A DNA stretch of 64,000 bases, taken from positions 124,001 through 188,000 of the forward strand of contig NZ_CVSW01000032.1 of NCBI RefSeq assembly GCF_001180265.1, in the 5' to 3' direction. Both the position numbers and the translations under genes were made by a program. Positions 20,582-31,211 of this stretch are shown piece by piece (the first letter of the stretch is position 1; each line of letters begins with the position of its first letter). The notes beneath the pieces were generated by a model. That model did no database searches. It was not told the DNA's origin and saw nothing but the letters and a program-made list of their open reading frames with translations. This DNA is from Prochlorococcus marinus. Its GTDB lineage: Bacteria > Cyanobacteriota > Cyanobacteriia > PCC-6307 > Cyanobiaceae.

Positions 20582-21076
20582 ATGAATGAATTTCTAACAA
20601 GAAGATCACTTATTCTAATTCCTATTATGTCAATTTTAAAAATAATCTTTACGCCTATGAAAGTTTTAGCTTCTTCACTCAATTCTAAAGAAGAGTGGAA
20701 TTTATCAAAAGAAGAATGGAAATCCAGGCTTAGTCCAGAATCATATTATATTTTAAGGGAGGAAGGAACTGAAAGAGCTTTCAGTAGCGTACTAAATAAT
20801 GAAAAAAGAAAAGGAGTCTTTCATTGCGCAGGATGTGATTTGCCTCTTTTTCTTTCAGATCAAAAATATGATAGTGGTACAGGTTGGCCAAGTTTTTGGG
20901 ATTCAATTCAAGGATCAGTTGAAACCAAGGTTGATTTCAAGTTAATTGTTCCAAGAACTGAATATCATTGTTCTAGATGTGGAGGTCATCAAGGACATGT
21001 GTTCAATGATGGTCCACCTCCTACAGGCAAAAGATACTGCAACAACGGTTTAGCATTAAGGTTTGTTCCTGAATAA
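20582..21076 (+). CDS. msrB: Peptide-methionine (R)-S-oxide reductase, probably exported
   Basis: 164 residues. The MsrB domain (about 38-164) has two zinc CxxC pairs (CAGC and CSRC), YDSGTGWPSFW, HQGHVFNDGPPPTGKRYC with the catalytic Cys, and a LALRFVPE end. The N-terminus MNEFLTRRSLILIPIM carries a twin-arginine followed by a hydrophobic stretch, suggesting Tat export to the periplasm or lumen. It is divergently transcribed from dus across a very short gap, so their promoters must overlap. Confidence 0.93.
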   Translation: MNEFLTRRSLILIPIMSILKIIFTPMKVLASSLNSKEEWNLSKEEWKSRLSPESYYILREEGTERAFSSVLNNEKRKGVFHCAGCDLPLFLSDQKYDSGTGWPSFWDSIQGSVETKVDFKLIVPRTEYHCSRCGGHQGHVFNDGPPPTGKRYCNNGLALRFVPE

Positions 21077-21083
21077 ATCTTTG

Positions 21084-21097
21084 TGCGGCCTTCCGCA
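21084..21097 (+). terminator. Possible short hairpin after msrB
   Basis: TGCGG-CCTT-CCGCA forms a 5-bp GC-rich stem with a tetraloop 7 bases after the msrB stop. No U-tract follows, so termination is uncertain. Confidence 0.3.
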
Positions 21098-21151
21098 ACT
21101 TGTTATGTGCATCATTTTAATGGAAAATAGTCTTATTAAATTTTTAAAAAA

Positions 21152-21871
21152 ATGATTGAAAATCAATCAGACAATATTGATAATAAAGAAAATGATGTTT
21201 CTGATCAGGATAATGTTCCTGAAGATTCACAACTATCAGAAGATCCAATAATTGATAATCATGAATTATCATCTCAAAAAACAGAAGAAATAAATACTGA
21301 AGATTTAAAAAATACTATTTCCAATAATGATGCGAGGTTAGAACAGTTAGAAAAAGAGCATGAAACTTTAAAAAATCAATATGTAAGAATTTCAGCAGAT
21401 TTTGATAATTTTAGAAAAAGGCAGTCTAGAGATCAGGATGATTTAAAAATCCAGCTTGTTTCTAAGACTATAACTGCAATACTTCCTATTGTTGATAATT
21501 TTGAAAGAGCAAGACAACAACTTAAACCAGAAAGTGAAGAAGCTCAAGCTCTCCATAGAAGTTATCAAGGATTATATAAACAATTAGTAGAGGTTTTAAA
21601 ACAACAAGGTGTTGCACCGATGAGGGTTGTTGGTCAGCAATTTGATCCTAATTTACATGAAGCTGTATTAAGAGAGCCTAGTGAAGAGTTTATAGAAGAC
21701 TTTATTGTAGAAGAATTGCAACGAGGATATCATTTAGAAGGTAAGGTTTTGAGACATGCTTTAGTAAAAGTTTCCATGGGACCTGGCAAACAAAATTCAC
21801 AAGAAGAATTAGAAAAGGATAAAGTTGAAGGGGATATTGATTCAGAGGAAAATACTTCTGAAAATGTATAA
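21152..21871 (+). CDS. grpE: Nucleotide exchange factor GrpE
   Basis: 239 residues. An acidic disordered N-terminus (about 1-60) is followed by a coiled coil ([28 protein letters not shown]) and the beta domain with [20 protein letters not shown] and [17 protein letters not shown]. GrpE releases ADP from DnaK. It precedes dnaJ by 29 bases, the usual chaperone pairing. Confidence 0.96.
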   Translation: MIENQSDNIDNKENDVSDQDNVPEDSQLSEDPIIDNHELSSQKTEEINTEDLKNTISNNDARLEQLEKEHETLKNQYVRISADFDNFRKRQSRDQDDLKIQLVSKTITAILPIVDNFERARQQLKPESEEAQALHRSYQGLYKQLVEVLKQQGVAPMRVVGQQFDPNLHEAVLREPSEEFIEDFIVEELQRGYHLEGKVLRHALVKVSMGPGKQNSQEELEKDKVEGDIDSEENTSENV

Positions 21872-21900
21872 ATTCCAATTTTTTATTTGAGTATTTTCTA

Positions 21901-23025
21901 ATGGCTGATTTTTACCAGATACTTGGAGTTTCAAGAGATGCTGATGCTGATACCTTAAAAAGGGCTTATAGAAAATTAGCAAGGCAATATCATCCTGATA
22001 TAAATAAAGAGCCAGGTGCTGAAGATAAATTTAAAGAAATTGGCAAGGCTTATGAAGCATTAGCCGATCCTGAAACAAGAGCTAGATATGATCAGTTTGG
22101 AGAGGCTGGCCTTGGAGGTGCTGCTGGTATGCCTGATATGGGGGATATGGGTGGCTTTGCAGATTTATTTGAAACTTTTTTTAATGGCTTCGGCGGACAA
22201 AATCCACAGGGAGGAAGAACTCAAAAAAGAGGCCCTCAACAAGGAGATGATTTAAGGTATGACCTTAATGTTGACTTTAAAGATGCAATATTTGGCCAAC
22301 AAAGAGAAATTAAAATCCCTCATCTTGAGACATGTGAAGTCTGTCGGGGAACAGGTGCCAAAGTAGGAACTGGACCAAAAACTTGTTCAACATGTGGAGG
22401 TAGTGGACAAGTTAGAAGAGCTACTAGAACACCTTTTGGGAACTTCACACAAGTAGCTGAATGTCCTTCATGTAATGGAGCAGGTCAGATAATTGCGGAT
22501 CCATGTATAAGTTGCGGCGGTAATGGAGTAAAACAAGTCAGAAAAAAATTAAGAATTAATATTCCTGCAGGTGTTGATACTGGTACTAAATTACGAGTTT
22601 CCGGAGAGGGAAATGTTGGTTTGAAAGGCGGCCCTCCTGGAGATCTTTATGTTTTTATCAAGGTTAAGAATGATTCAAAACTTAAAAGAGATGGTGTGAC
22701 TATTTACTCAGAAATAGTAGTGAGTTATTTGCAAGCTATTTTAGGCGACACTGTCAAAATTACTACAGTTGATGGAGATGTTAATTTAAAAATTCCAGGT
22801 GGTACGCAGCCAAATACAACTCTTTCACTTGAGAATAAAGGGGTACCTAGACTTGGTAATCCGGTTGCGAGGGGAAATCATGAAGTCTTAGTAAAAGTAA
22901 AATTACCAACTCGCATAACTGACGGAGAACGAGAGCTTCTAGAGGGTTTAGCTTCTCAATATTCAGATAAAAATATTAATTCCAGTAGTGGACTTTTTAG
23001 TAAATTATTTGGTAAAGAATCTTAA
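21901..23025 (+). CDS. dnaJ: Chaperone protein DnaJ (type I)
   Basis: 374 residues. The J domain has [10 protein letters not shown] (HPD motif). A Gly/Phe-rich linker (about 70-105) follows, then four zinc-binding repeats [24 protein letters not shown] and CISCGGNG, and the C-terminal substrate-binding domain. It stimulates the DnaK ATPase and delivers substrates. It belongs to the grpE-dnaJ cluster and shares one base with the next gene's start. Confidence 0.97.
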   Translation: MADFYQILGVSRDADADTLKRAYRKLARQYHPDINKEPGAEDKFKEIGKAYEALADPETRARYDQFGEAGLGGAAGMPDMGDMGGFADLFETFFNGFGGQNPQGGRTQKRGPQQGDDLRYDLNVDFKDAIFGQQREIKIPHLETCEVCRGTGAKVGTGPKTCSTCGGSGQVRRATRTPFGNFTQVAECPSCNGAGQIIADPCISCGGNGVKQVRKKLRINIPAGVDTGTKLRVSGEGNVGLKGGPPGDLYVFIKVKNDSKLKRDGVTIYSEIVVSYLQAILGDTVKITTVDGDVNLKIPGGTQPNTTLSLENKGVPRLGNPVARGNHEVLVKVKLPTRITDGERELLEGLASQYSDKNINSSSGLFSKLFGKES

Positions 23026-23255
23026 TGGCTTCCTTAAAGCATTTGGATCTTAAATCTGTTCCATGTCCTTTAAATGTTGTCAAAATCAAATTGGCTTTGG
23101 AGAAGTTATCCAAAAACGAACAACTTATTGTTGAATTAGATAAAGGTGAACCACAAGAAATGGTATTAAACAATTTAAAAGAGATGGGATTTTTGTTTAA
23201 ACAAATCAAAGAAAATAAAAAATTTATAAAAATAAGAATACTGAATGAAAACTAA
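23025..23255 (+). CDS. TusA/SirA-family sulfurtransferase-like protein
   Basis: 76 residues. The start LDLKSVPCPLNVVKIKLALE matches the TusA family, whose catalytic Cys lies in CPxP; here the motif is CPLN, so the second proline is replaced. TusA-like proteins relay persulfide sulfur. It overlaps dnaJ by one base and rsgA by 11 bases, indicating one transcript. The exact role is unknown. Confidence 0.85.
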   Translation: MASLKHLDLKSVPCPLNVVKIKLALEKLSKNEQLIVELDKGEPQEMVLNNLKEMGFLFKQIKENKKFIKIRILNEN

Positions 23256-24162
23256 TAGAAAATATTTAGGTTTAGTTACAAAAAAATTTAATGAATTTTT
23301 TTTAGTTGATTTAAAAAATCAAGAAAACTCTGGAAATAGTGAGAAATTTTTATGTAAGGTTAAGAAGTCTATAAATTTCAAGGATCAATTAATTTATGTT
23401 GGAGATGCAGTAGCGATTGAAAAAATTGACTTTAAAAGTAAACGAGCAGTAATAACGAGTTTAAAAAAAAGAAAAAATCTTTTAGTTAGACCTGCAGTTG
23501 CAAATATTTCTAATATATACGTTACTTTTTCTGTTGAAGAACCAGAGTTAAATTTATCTCAAGTTAATAGGTTTTTGATATCAGCAGAATTAATGGGAGT
23601 TGAAGTCTCATTAGTTTTGACAAAGTGTGATTTAATTTCTGATAAAAGAAGATCATATCTAATTGATAAATTTAAGAAATGGGGTTATCAAGTAATAGCT
23701 TTAAATTTACAGAAATCCGATTGCTTCAAAAATTTATTAGCTGAGTTAAAGCAAAAAGAATGTTCAATTTTTATAGGCCCATCTGGAGTTGGCAAAACTA
23801 CTTTGCAAAATATGATTATTCCAGGTCTTCAAAATAGTACTGCACCAGTTTCCAATAAAATTAAGAGAGGAAAAAATACTACTCGAAATGTTGAGTTATT
23901 TTCTTTATCGAATCAAAGTTACATTGTTGATACTCCTGGTTTTAATATGCAACCTCTAGAGCTTGATATTAAGTTGTTACCAAATCTTTACTCAGAAATA
24001 TATAAACAGGTAATCGAAGAAGGAATTAAGTGTAAATTTCGTAACTGCTTACATGTAATGGATGAGGGATGTAATTTAAATAAATCATTCGAAAGATATC
24101 CTTTTTATAAAGAAATGATTCAGTCTTCTAAGAGTCACTATTATCAAAACCAGGAAGATTAA
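23245..24162 (+). CDS. rsgA: Small ribosomal subunit biogenesis GTPase RsgA
   Basis: 305 residues with circularly permuted GTPase order: G4 LTKCDLIS precedes G1 [12 protein letters not shown], then G3 VDTPGFN, and a C-terminal zinc knuckle [14 protein letters not shown]. The N-terminal OB-fold region comes first. RsgA promotes late maturation of the 30S subunit. It starts inside the preceding gene, and its 3' end overlaps the convergent YbaB-like gene by 35 bases. Confidence 0.95.
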   Translation: MKTNRKYLGLVTKKFNEFFLVDLKNQENSGNSEKFLCKVKKSINFKDQLIYVGDAVAIEKIDFKSKRAVITSLKKRKNLLVRPAVANISNIYVTFSVEEPELNLSQVNRFLISAELMGVEVSLVLTKCDLISDKRRSYLIDKFKKWGYQVIALNLQKSDCFKNLLAELKQKECSIFIGPSGVGKTTLQNMIIPGLQNSTAPVSNKIKRGKNTTRNVELFSLSNQSYIVDTPGFNMQPLELDIKLLPNLYSEIYKQVIEEGIKCKFRNCLHVMDEGCNLNKSFERYPFYKEMIQSSKSHYYQNQED

Positions 24163-24478
24163 GATTTAATCCACCAGTCAAATCATTCATCCTTTCTTTC
24201 ATAGTTGTAGTTGATAATTCATGAGCTTTTTGAATAGCTTGTAGAATGTTTTGCTCTATTTGTTCTTTATTTGCATTTAAGATACTTTCTTGTACTTCTA
24301 CCTTTAAAGGAAGTTGGTTTCCACTTATCCAAACTTTTATCATTTCATCATCACTTTTGCCTTCAATCTCCATATTTTCCAGTTCATCTTGTAATTTTTG
24401 AGCATCTTGCTGAATTTGTTTAGCTTTTTTAAAAGCTTCTGTAAGTTGTCCAAAGTTAGGAAGTCCAAAACCCGCCAT
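24128..24478 (-). CDS. YbaB/EbfC-family nucleoid-associated protein
   Basis: 116 residues. It opens with [36 protein letters not shown], the typical YbaB helical start, followed by a short beta region. The family binds DNA as a dimer with tweezer-like coiled coils. The gene lies downstream of murB (17 bases), so it may belong to the murC-murB unit. Its last 35 bases are antisense to rsgA. Confidence 0.92.
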   Translation of the reverse strand: MAGFGLPNFGQLTEAFKKAKQIQQDAQKLQDELENMEIEGKSDDEMIKVWISGNQLPLKVEVQESILNANKEQIEQNILQAIQKAHELSTTTMKERMNDLTGGLNLNLPGFDNSDS

Positions 24479-24495
24479 TTTGTAAAAACGTTTCT

Positions 24496-25389
24496 TTAGT
24501 TAGGATAGTCAAAACCAATCATTCTTACTTCCGGTTGCAAATAAATCCCTTTGTTTTGTAGTACTTTTTGTTGAATTACTGTTATTAATTCATAAATATC
24601 TTTTGAACTTGCTGAAGAAGTGTTAATTATAAAATTTGAATGCATTGCAGAAACTTCAGCGCCGCCAATTTTAAATCCCTTTAAACCCATATCATCAATT
24701 AATTTTGCTGCATAATTATTTTCAGGATTTTTAAAAACACTACCAAAACTTGGTTGATGATATGGTTGTGTTTCTGTTTTTAATTTAAGGTTATTTTTGG
24801 TTGTCTGAATTAATTGTTCTATATTTCCATTAGGTTCAAAATGTAATCTTGCGCTAATAATTGTCAAATTATTTTTTTGAAAAGAGCTAAATCTATACTC
24901 AAAATTGATATCTTTTTTTTCAATTTCAAGTTTTTCATGAGTTTTATTATTTATAACTTTTACGGAAATAAGATTTTTTGCTAGCGATAAATTACCTGTG
25001 CCAGCGTTCATATAAATTGCTCCTCCTAATGTTCCTGGAATTCCGACAGCCCATTCCCCTCCTTGTAATCCATTTTTAGCAAGAGAATTAGATAATGTTG
25101 GAAGCATTACACCTGCTTCCGCTTCAACAATTCCTGAATATGGCTCTATCACTAGTGATTTCATTTTTTTTGTACAAACAACTAAGCCTTCTATGAAAAT
25201 ATTATTTATTAAAAGATTTGAACCTGCTCCAATTATTTGACATCTTTGTTTGTTTAAATTAGCCCATTTTATTAAATATGATAATTCTTTAGTGCTTCTT
25301 GGCTCAGCAAAATATTCAGCTACTCCTCCCACTTTTATAGTTGTATAACTACTTAAAATACAGTTTTCAGAAAAAATTTTTTTATTCAT
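24496..25389 (-). CDS. murB: UDP-N-acetylenolpyruvoylglucosamine reductase
   Basis: 297 residues. It has the FAD-binding [39 protein letters not shown] and AMHSNFIIN motifs. MurB reduces the enolpyruvyl group to form UDP-MurNAc. It sits 3 bases after murC, so the two consecutive peptidoglycan steps are translationally linked. Confidence 0.96.
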   Translation of the reverse strand: MNKKIFSENCILSSYTTIKVGGVAEYFAEPRSTKELSYLIKWANLNKQRCQIIGAGSNLLINNIFIEGLVVCTKKMKSLVIEPYSGIVEAEAGVMLPTLSNSLAKNGLQGGEWAVGIPGTLGGAIYMNAGTGNLSLAKNLISVKVINNKTHEKLEIEKKDINFEYRFSSFQKNNLTIISARLHFEPNGNIEQLIQTTKNNLKLKTETQPYHQPSFGSVFKNPENNYAAKLIDDMGLKGFKIGGAEVSAMHSNFIINTSSASSKDIYELITVIQQKVLQNKGIYLQPEVRMIGFDYPN

Positions 25390-25392
25390 GAA

Positions 25393-26814
25393 TTAGTTAT
25401 CTATTGTAATTAATTTTTTATTTAAAATTGACCAGAAATTATGACAATCACCAGCACCCATATTCAAAATTAAATCTCCTTTTTTAGTTAATTCGTAAAA
25501 ATTCTTTGTAATTTCATAATAATTATTTATGTAACTAACATTTTTATTTTTTTTATAAATCAGATCAGTGATAATTTCCGAAGAAATTTTATCTTCTTTT
25601 CCTTCCCCTGCTCCATAAATACTGGTTACATAAATAACATCTGCTTTGGATAATTCTTCAGCGAATTCTTTATTAAATTGCTTTACTCGAGAATATCTAT
25701 GAGGTTGAAATATAGCTACTAATCTACTTTTTTGAAATTTATTATTTTGTTTTTGCTGAATCAATAATCTTCCTAATTTAATCGTCTCTTTTATTTCATT
25801 TGGATGATGTGCATAATCATCATATAAACTTCTTTCATTTATTTGGCCTCTGAATTCAAATCTTTTTTTTGGGAGTTTAAGATATTTTATATTTTTCTTA
25901 ATTTTTATAAAATCTACTCCAATCATTCTTGAAGCTGCTATTGCTGCGGTGATATTAGATAGATTGTGTAATCCTGGAATTGGAATATTTACATTACTAA
26001 TAAAATTCCCATTTTCATAATATTTTCCAATTGTATACTTTGAATTAATTTCAGTCGGAATTATTGCATAAGTTATGTTTTTAGTCGTATGAATTGACCA
26101 CTTATAATTAGAATAAAAATTATTTTTTGAGGTTTCACAATCAAAATTAAATAGTAATTTTTTAGAGCTTTCAGCGAAACTTTTAAATGAAGATACAACT
26201 TCATTTAAATTAGAAAAGTGATCGCAATGATCAAAATCAATGTTATTAATTATTCCGATATCAGACTTATATTTGTTAATTGTCCCATCAGATTCATCAA
26301 CTTCAGCTACTAAGTATTTTGTATTTTCTAAATGACAATTAGAGTTGTAAATAGGAATTATTCCTCCGATTATTGAAGAAGAATTACGTGTACATAACTC
26401 AAGTATTGTAGATAGAAATGTACTGGTTGATGTTTTTCCGTGGCTGCCAGCTACCGCTAATGCAGTATAAGTGCGCATTAGCATTGCAAGTATCTCTGAA
26501 CGATGTTTTATTGATAAATTTTTTTCTCTGCAGTACGAAAATTCTTCATTTTCTGGCTTGATCGCAGTGCTTACAACAAAATTAATCAATTTGTTGGTAA
26601 ATTTTGAAATAACAAATTCAATATTTTGTCGAATTTGAGAAGTAAATATTACTGCTCCTAATTCTTCTAATTTTTTAGTTTCATCGTTTTTAACTAGATC
26701 AGAACCTGAAACTGAACAACCTTTTTTAAGTAAACCTATTGCTAATGCTGACATCCCAATGCCTCCAATCCCAATAAAATGAAAATGACTTTTCAACAGT
26801 AATTTTTTATTCAA
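25393..26814 (-). CDS. murC: UDP-N-acetylmuramate-L-alanine ligase
   Basis: 473 residues. The N-terminal Rossmann motif HFIGIGGIGMSALAIGL, the ATP-binding AGSHGKTSTST and the later YDDYAHHPNEIK and FQPHRYSR motifs identify the Mur ligase that adds L-alanine to UDP-MurNAc. It is divergent from gap across a 193-base gap and leads the murC-murB-ybaB run. Confidence 0.97.
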   Translation of the reverse strand: MNKKLLLKSHFHFIGIGGIGMSALAIGLLKKGCSVSGSDLVKNDETKKLEELGAVIFTSQIRQNIEFVISKFTNKLINFVVSTAIKPENEEFSYCREKNLSIKHRSEILAMLMRTYTALAVAGSHGKTSTSTFLSTILELCTRNSSSIIGGIIPIYNSNCHLENTKYLVAEVDESDGTINKYKSDIGIINNIDFDHCDHFSNLNEVVSSFKSFAESSKKLLFNFDCETSKNNFYSNYKWSIHTTKNITYAIIPTEINSKYTIGKYYENGNFISNVNIPIPGLHNLSNITAAIAASRMIGVDFIKIKKNIKYLKLPKKRFEFRGQINERSLYDDYAHHPNEIKETIKLGRLLIQQKQNNKFQKSRLVAIFQPHRYSRVKQFNKEFAEELSKADVIYVTSIYGAGEGKEDKISSEIITDLIYKKNKNVSYINNYYEITKNFYELTKKGDLILNMGAGDCHNFWSILNKKLITIDN

Positions 26815-26942
26815 TGTTTATCTTTTACTTAAATCAAAATAACTTCTAGGTAAAATTTTGCTATTTTTTCTTAAAAAAAAATGTTTTTTTTTCTTGAATT
26901 AATACAAAACAAGACTTATTTGCTTAATAAATCAAAAAAACC

Positions 26943-26971
26943 TTACGTTATTGCACAAAATTCAGTATGAT
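26943..26971 (+). promoter_or_regulatory. Possible gap promoter
   Basis: TATGAT at 26966-26971 is a good -10 box. TTACGT at 26943-26948 gives a 17-base spacer but is a weak -35. Transcription would begin about 30 bases before the gap ATG at 27008. The murC promoter must lie on the other side of the same divergent gap. Confidence 0.4.
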
Positions 26972-27007
26972 CAGCAACTTAGGTTAATCATTTAGAAATT
27001 ATTAATT

Positions 27008-28030
27008 ATGACTTTGCGTGTTGCAATTAACGGCTTTGGAAGAATTGGTCGAAACTTTATGCGTTGTTGGCTTAGTAGAGGAGCTTACACCAATATTGAA
27101 GTAGTTGGAATTAATGTTACCTCAGATCCTAAGACTAATGCTCATCTATTAAAGTATGACTCAGTCCTTGGTCAACTTGATGGTGTTGATATTCAATATA
27201 CTGATGATACTTTTGTAATTAATAACAAGACAATTAAATGTTTCTCCGATAGAAACCCAATGAATCTTCCTTGGAAAGATTGGGGTGTAGATTTGGTTAT
27301 TGAATCTACTGGAGTATTTAATACAGACGTAGGTGCAAGTAAGCACTTAGAAGTAGGAGCAAAAAAAGTCATCTTAACTGCTCCTGGTAAAGGCGATGGC
27401 GTTGGTACCTATGTAGTTGGAGTAAATGCCGATGAATATAAACATAAAGATTATGATATTTTGAGTAATGCTAGTTGTACAACGAACTGTTTAGCTCCAG
27501 TAGTTAAAGTTTTAGACCAAACTTTTGGGATTAACAAAGGTTTGATGACTACAATTCATAGTTATACAGGGGATCAAAGAATTTTAGATAATAGTCATAG
27601 AGATTTAAGAAGGGCTAGAGCCGCTGCTACGAACATTGTTCCTACTTCTACAGGAGCTGCAAAAGCAGTAGCTCTTGTTTACCCTGAAATGAAAGGAAAA
27701 TTAACAGGAATTGCAATGAGAGTTCCAACTCCTAACGTTTCAGCGGTAGATTTTGTTTTTGAATCATCTAAATCTGTCACTGCTGAAGAAGTCAATACTG
27801 CTCTTAAGGAAGCTTCTCTAAGCTCAATGAGAGGCATTATTAAGTATGGAGATGAACCATTAGTTTCAAGCGATTATGCTGGTACTAATGAATCATCAAT
27901 TGTGGATAGTGACCTTACTATGTGTATTGGAGATAACCTTGTAAAGGTTCTTGCATGGTATGACAATGAGTGGGGTTATAGTCAGAGAGTTGTAGATTTA
28001 GCAGAGATTGTTGCTAAAAATTGGGAGTAA
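27008..28030 (+). CDS. gap2: Glyceraldehyde-3-phosphate dehydrogenase, Gap2 type
   Basis: 340 residues. Motifs: [13 protein letters not shown] for dinucleotide binding, the catalytic [12 protein letters not shown], and [11 protein letters not shown] near the end. Cyanobacterial Gap2 uses NADPH or NADH and works in the Calvin cycle. The WLSRGAY and [10 protein letters not shown] segments resemble the Gap2 branch rather than catabolic Gap1. It is followed one base later by the convergent thiL gene. The Gap2 label is an inference from resemblance and from Prochlorococcus gene content. Confidence 0.93.
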   Translation: MTLRVAINGFGRIGRNFMRCWLSRGAYTNIEVVGINVTSDPKTNAHLLKYDSVLGQLDGVDIQYTDDTFVINNKTIKCFSDRNPMNLPWKDWGVDLVIESTGVFNTDVGASKHLEVGAKKVILTAPGKGDGVGTYVVGVNADEYKHKDYDILSNASCTTNCLAPVVKVLDQTFGINKGLMTTIHSYTGDQRILDNSHRDLRRARAAATNIVPTSTGAAKAVALVYPEMKGKLTGIAMRVPTPNVSAVDFVFESSKSVTAEEVNTALKEASLSSMRGIIKYGDEPLVSSDYAGTNESSIVDSDLTMCIGDNLVKVLAWYDNEWGYSQRVVDLAEIVAKNWE

Positions 28031-29017
28031 TTAAAAGTGTTTGTAGGGTGTGTTGTTAAATAATTTGTTTTTTTTATTATCTTTAAATTCTATTGATGGT
28101 TGACCATCAGCAAAAAAACCAATCTCGTTAATATTTTTATCAAGTTTAGATAAATTCTTTGCCCATTTTTTTGGTAATGAGAAAACAAATTCATAATCTT
28201 CACCTCCAAAAAAATAATATTCGTCCCATTTATCTCCTTCAGGCCAATCCTTATCTTTAGGCAGATTTTCATAATTTATGATCGCTTTGCAGTGGCTTGC
28301 AATTGCTAAATCTTGTAAGGCTTGAAATAGGCCATCACTGCTATCAGTACATCCTATTCTCCTTATATTTTTATTTGAGCGAGTTTTAAGGAGATTATTT
28401 AGAAAATTTGGGTAAACTCTAGGGCGACAAAAATGTTCAATAGACTTAATAATTAATCTTTCATTAAGAGAAAATTCATTATCGAAATTAATTTTATTTT
28501 GTATCAAAAATCCCAGTTTGCTAAGACCATGAAATCCTGTAGTTAATATTATATCTCCGGGTTTACAAGCGTTTCTTCGCAATTCAAGTTCACCTTGAAC
28601 TCCAAAGGCAGTTATTGAAATGATTTTTTCATCCCCTTTTGAGCAATCTCCCCCTAGGATAACTCCACCATATTCTTTCAATGCTTTATTTATTCCTTTA
28701 TATAATTCTTCAACCCAAATCCACTCAGTTCTAGCAGGTAGAACTAGGCTTATTGTTATACCTATTGTTTTCTCGCTTCCACTGGATAATAAGTCAGAGA
28801 TGTTGCTAACAACTGCTTTCCACCCAATGTCCTTAGGACAAATAGTAATGTCATTGAAATGAACATTTTCCACTAAAGAATCAGTATTGACCAGTAAATT
28901 TTCATTTTTAGTTTTGATTAAAGCACAATCATCTGAAATTTGGTTTTTAGGCATAAATTTTCCTAGCCTATTTATTAATTCTTTTTCCCCTATATCTTCT
29001 AATATTTCTTTATGCAT
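28031..29017 (-). CDS. thiL: Thiamine-monophosphate kinase
   Basis: 328 residues. It has DDCALIKTKNENLLVNTDSLVENVHF, the GDCSKGDEKIIS glycine/metal loop, TDSSDGLFQALQ and FFGGEDYEFVFSLP, all typical of ThiL in the PurM-like superfamily. It makes thiamine diphosphate. Its start overlaps the end of the upstream cyclophilin gene by 8 bases. Confidence 0.95.
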   Translation of the reverse strand: MHKEILEDIGEKELINRLGKFMPKNQISDDCALIKTKNENLLVNTDSLVENVHFNDITICPKDIGWKAVVSNISDLLSSGSEKTIGITISLVLPARTEWIWVEELYKGINKALKEYGGVILGGDCSKGDEKIISITAFGVQGELELRRNACKPGDIILTTGFHGLSKLGFLIQNKINFDNEFSLNERLIIKSIEHFCRPRVYPNFLNNLLKTRSNKNIRRIGCTDSSDGLFQALQDLAIASHCKAIINYENLPKDKDWPEGDKWDEYYFFGGEDYEFVFSLPKKWAKNLSKLDKNINEIGFFADGQPSIEFKDNKKNKLFNNTPYKHF

Positions 29018-30101
29018 TTAATTTGAGGTTTTCAATCCCTTCTAAAACATCAATTGAAATTATTGTGTCATCTTTAGTAAGTTCTTCTAATACATCAAAT
29101 CCATCTACAACGTAACCAAAGGCAGCATTCCTCCCATCTATTAAATTGCGACCTGCTGGATTTAATTCTGCTTCATATAAAAAGAAGAAAAATTGCGATG
29201 AGCCATCATCAACTGCTGTATTTGAATGGGACCATCCTAGAGTTCCAAGTGTTGCAAAAGGTAATGTTGGCGTCTCTGTGTAAAGACCTAAATCTTCAAA
29301 AGTTTGATTATAAAAAGTATCTTGTTCATCAGGAATTCTAATTTCTAGGGGAACATGACGTTCTTCGTTTGTTTTAGGATCTATGTAACCAATGTCTTCA
29401 CCAATTGGATCACCTGTTTGTAATACAAAAAATTCTTCTGCTCTGTTGATAGGTAAATCTTTGTAGAAGTTTTTTGTAGATAAATCTATAAATGCTCCTG
29501 CCGTAAGTGGGGCGTTGTATCCATCCACAATTGCTTGCATATCTCCTTTGGAGGTTTTTATATTGACTTTTGCTCTGCCCAGTAATCTAGGTAAATTATC
29601 AAATTCTTGGGGAATAGAGTATGGAAATTTATTTGGTAGAAAATATTCTTCTAATCCACCTATTTTATCTAACGCATCTCTTCGGGTCGCTATAAATGAG
29701 TATTTATCCTTTGATTTAGAGTAATCTTGAAGACTATCAAAATTTTCTTTGAGCTCTAGAAATGTTTTTTCAGCAATTTTCTTTTTTTCGTTTGGTAATT
29801 CTTGAATAATTTTACTCTGGTATTTTTTTAGTAAAGATTGACATTTTGTAACAGTTTTTGTAAGAGCGGGCCATCTTCCTCCTCTTACAAGGTCACTAGT
29901 GTCTTCTAATTTGTGTTGAAGTTCTTGTAACTCAACTTGCTTGATAGGGAGCGCGTTTCTGAGGATTGCACTAGGGTCTTTTACTGCATTTCCAGTAGGC
30001 AAATCAGCTAATACCTGAATTGGTTTTAAGAGAAAAACCTGTAAAATTACAATAGATAGAATTAAGAAAAGTTTGTTCTGATTTGATAAGAATTTTTGCA
30101 T
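29010..30101 (-). CDS. CYP38/TLP40-like cyclophilin peptidyl-prolyl isomerase
   Basis: 363 residues. An N-terminal hydrophobic signal ([15 protein letters not shown]) is followed by a helical domain (about 40-165, with [19 protein letters not shown]) and a C-terminal cyclophilin-type domain with [18 protein letters not shown] and [15 protein letters not shown]. This two-domain layout matches plant thylakoid-lumen CYP38/TLP40 and its cyanobacterial homologues, which support photosystem II assembly. It lies upstream of thiL and is divergent from efp across a very short gap. The lumen location is inferred. Confidence 0.9.
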   Translation of the reverse strand: MQKFLSNQNKLFLILSIVILQVFLLKPIQVLADLPTGNAVKDPSAILRNALPIKQVELQELQHKLEDTSDLVRGGRWPALTKTVTKCQSLLKKYQSKIIQELPNEKKKIAEKTFLELKENFDSLQDYSKSKDKYSFIATRRDALDKIGGLEEYFLPNKFPYSIPQEFDNLPRLLGRAKVNIKTSKGDMQAIVDGYNAPLTAGAFIDLSTKNFYKDLPINRAEEFFVLQTGDPIGEDIGYIDPKTNEERHVPLEIRIPDEQDTFYNQTFEDLGLYTETPTLPFATLGTLGWSHSNTAVDDGSSQFFFFLYEAELNPAGRNLIDGRNAAFGYVVDGFDVLEELTKDDTIISIDVLEGIENLKLNA

Positions 30102-30144
30102 AGCACTCTTGCAGGTTTATGATCCTTGGGGATGTAATACAGGA

Positions 30145-30705
30145 ATGATTTCCAGTAACGATTTTCGCACAGGTACTACCATCGAATTGGATGGACAAGT
30201 TTGGCGTGTTGTAGAATTTCTACATGTCAAGCCTGGCAAGGGTTCTGCTTTCGTGCGAACAAAATTAAAATCAGTTCAAAGCGGCAACGTGGTTGAAAAA
30301 ACTTTTCGAGCCGGAGAATCAGTACAACAGGCTATCCTTGAGAAGTCTAACCTGCAGCATACTTATGTGGAGTCAGGTGATTACGTTTTTATGGATATGA
30401 CAAGTTTTGAAGAGACAAGACTTACCTCTGAACAAATCGGTAAAGGCGCAAAGTATTTGAAAGAGGGAATGGAGGTTAATGTAGTTTTCCATAATGGTAA
30501 AGTTTTAGAGGTAGAACTTCCAATTTCTATTACTTTGAAAGTTGCAGAGACTGATCCTGGAGTCAAAGGTGATACTGCTAGTGGGGGTACTAAACCAGCT
30601 ATTCTGGAAACAGGTGCTCAAGTTATGGTTCCTTTGTTTATTTCTGTTGGAGAAATGATTAAAATTGATACTCGTAATGATAGTTACCTAGGACGTGAAA
30701 ATTAA
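30145..30705 (+). CDS. efp: Translation elongation factor P
   Basis: 186 residues from the ATG that begins [10 protein letters not shown], the usual EF-P start. An upstream TTG would add 12 residues outside the family. The tip loop reads [12 protein letters not shown], and the protein ends [18 protein letters not shown] relieves ribosome stalling at polyproline. The next gene, accB, begins on the last base of the stop codon, a pairing conserved in cyanobacteria. Confidence 0.96.
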   Translation: MISSNDFRTGTTIELDGQVWRVVEFLHVKPGKGSAFVRTKLKSVQSGNVVEKTFRAGESVQQAILEKSNLQHTYVESGDYVFMDMTSFEETRLTSEQIGKGAKYLKEGMEVNVVFHNGKVLEVELPISITLKVAETDPGVKGDTASGGTKPAILETGAQVMVPLFISVGEMIKIDTRNDSYLGREN

Positions 30706-31211
30706 TGGCTATGAAATTAGATCATGAAGACTTAAATCGCTTAATAGAGAAAATCTCTTCGAGTGACATACAAGAATTCTCGCTAGAGGGAGAAGATTTT
30801 AAACTTGAAATAAAAAGGAATTTATTTGATCAGAACCAGGTTGTTAACAATTTGGTTTCTAACTCTTCATTTGAAAAGCAAACAATTGCTAATCAAAAAT
30901 CTATTAATGATAACATTTCATTGGTAACTGAGCCTGAAGTGCCTCAGGTAGCTCCTCCTGGGCGCTCTGACCTTACTGAAATTACTTCCCCTATGGTAGG
31001 AACCTTTTATAGGGCTGCAGCGCCTGGCGAGGAGCCATTCGTTGAAGTTGGAAGCAATGTTAAAGTCGGTCAAACTATTTGTATTTTGGAAGCTATGAAG
31101 TTAATGAATGAAATTGAATCTGAATTTAACGCTGAAATAGTAGAGATTCTCGTTGAAAATGGGACGCCAGTTGAATTTGGTCAAGTTTTAATGCGCGTTA
31201 AGCAGTCTTGA
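30705..31211 (+). CDS. accB: Biotin carboxyl carrier protein of acetyl-CoA carboxylase
   Basis: 168 residues. The C-terminal biotinyl domain (about 92-166) includes ITSPMVGTFYRAAAPG and the biotinylation site EAMKLMNEIE. A flexible Asn/Pro-containing linker precedes it. AccB carries carboxyl-biotin for malonyl-CoA formation. It overlaps efp by one base, and its last 24 bases are antisense to pdxA. Confidence 0.96.
   Translation: MAMKLDHEDLNRLIEKISSSDIQEFSLEGEDFKLEIKRNLFDQNQVVNNLVSNSSFEKQTIANQKSINDNISLVTEPEVPQVAPPGRSDLTEITSPMVGTFYRAAAPGEEPFVEVGSNVKVGQTICILEAMKLMNEIESEFNAEIVEILVENGTPVEFGQVLMRVKQS

Noticed and set aside
20560..20682. N-terminal extension of the dus gene
   Set aside because: It overlaps the msrB gene by about 100 bases on the other strand and has no similarity to the Dus fold.
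30109..30144. Upstream TTG extension of efp
   Set aside because: EF-P begins MISSNDF-like at 30145; the extension would also reach back into the gap shared with the divergent cyclophilin gene.
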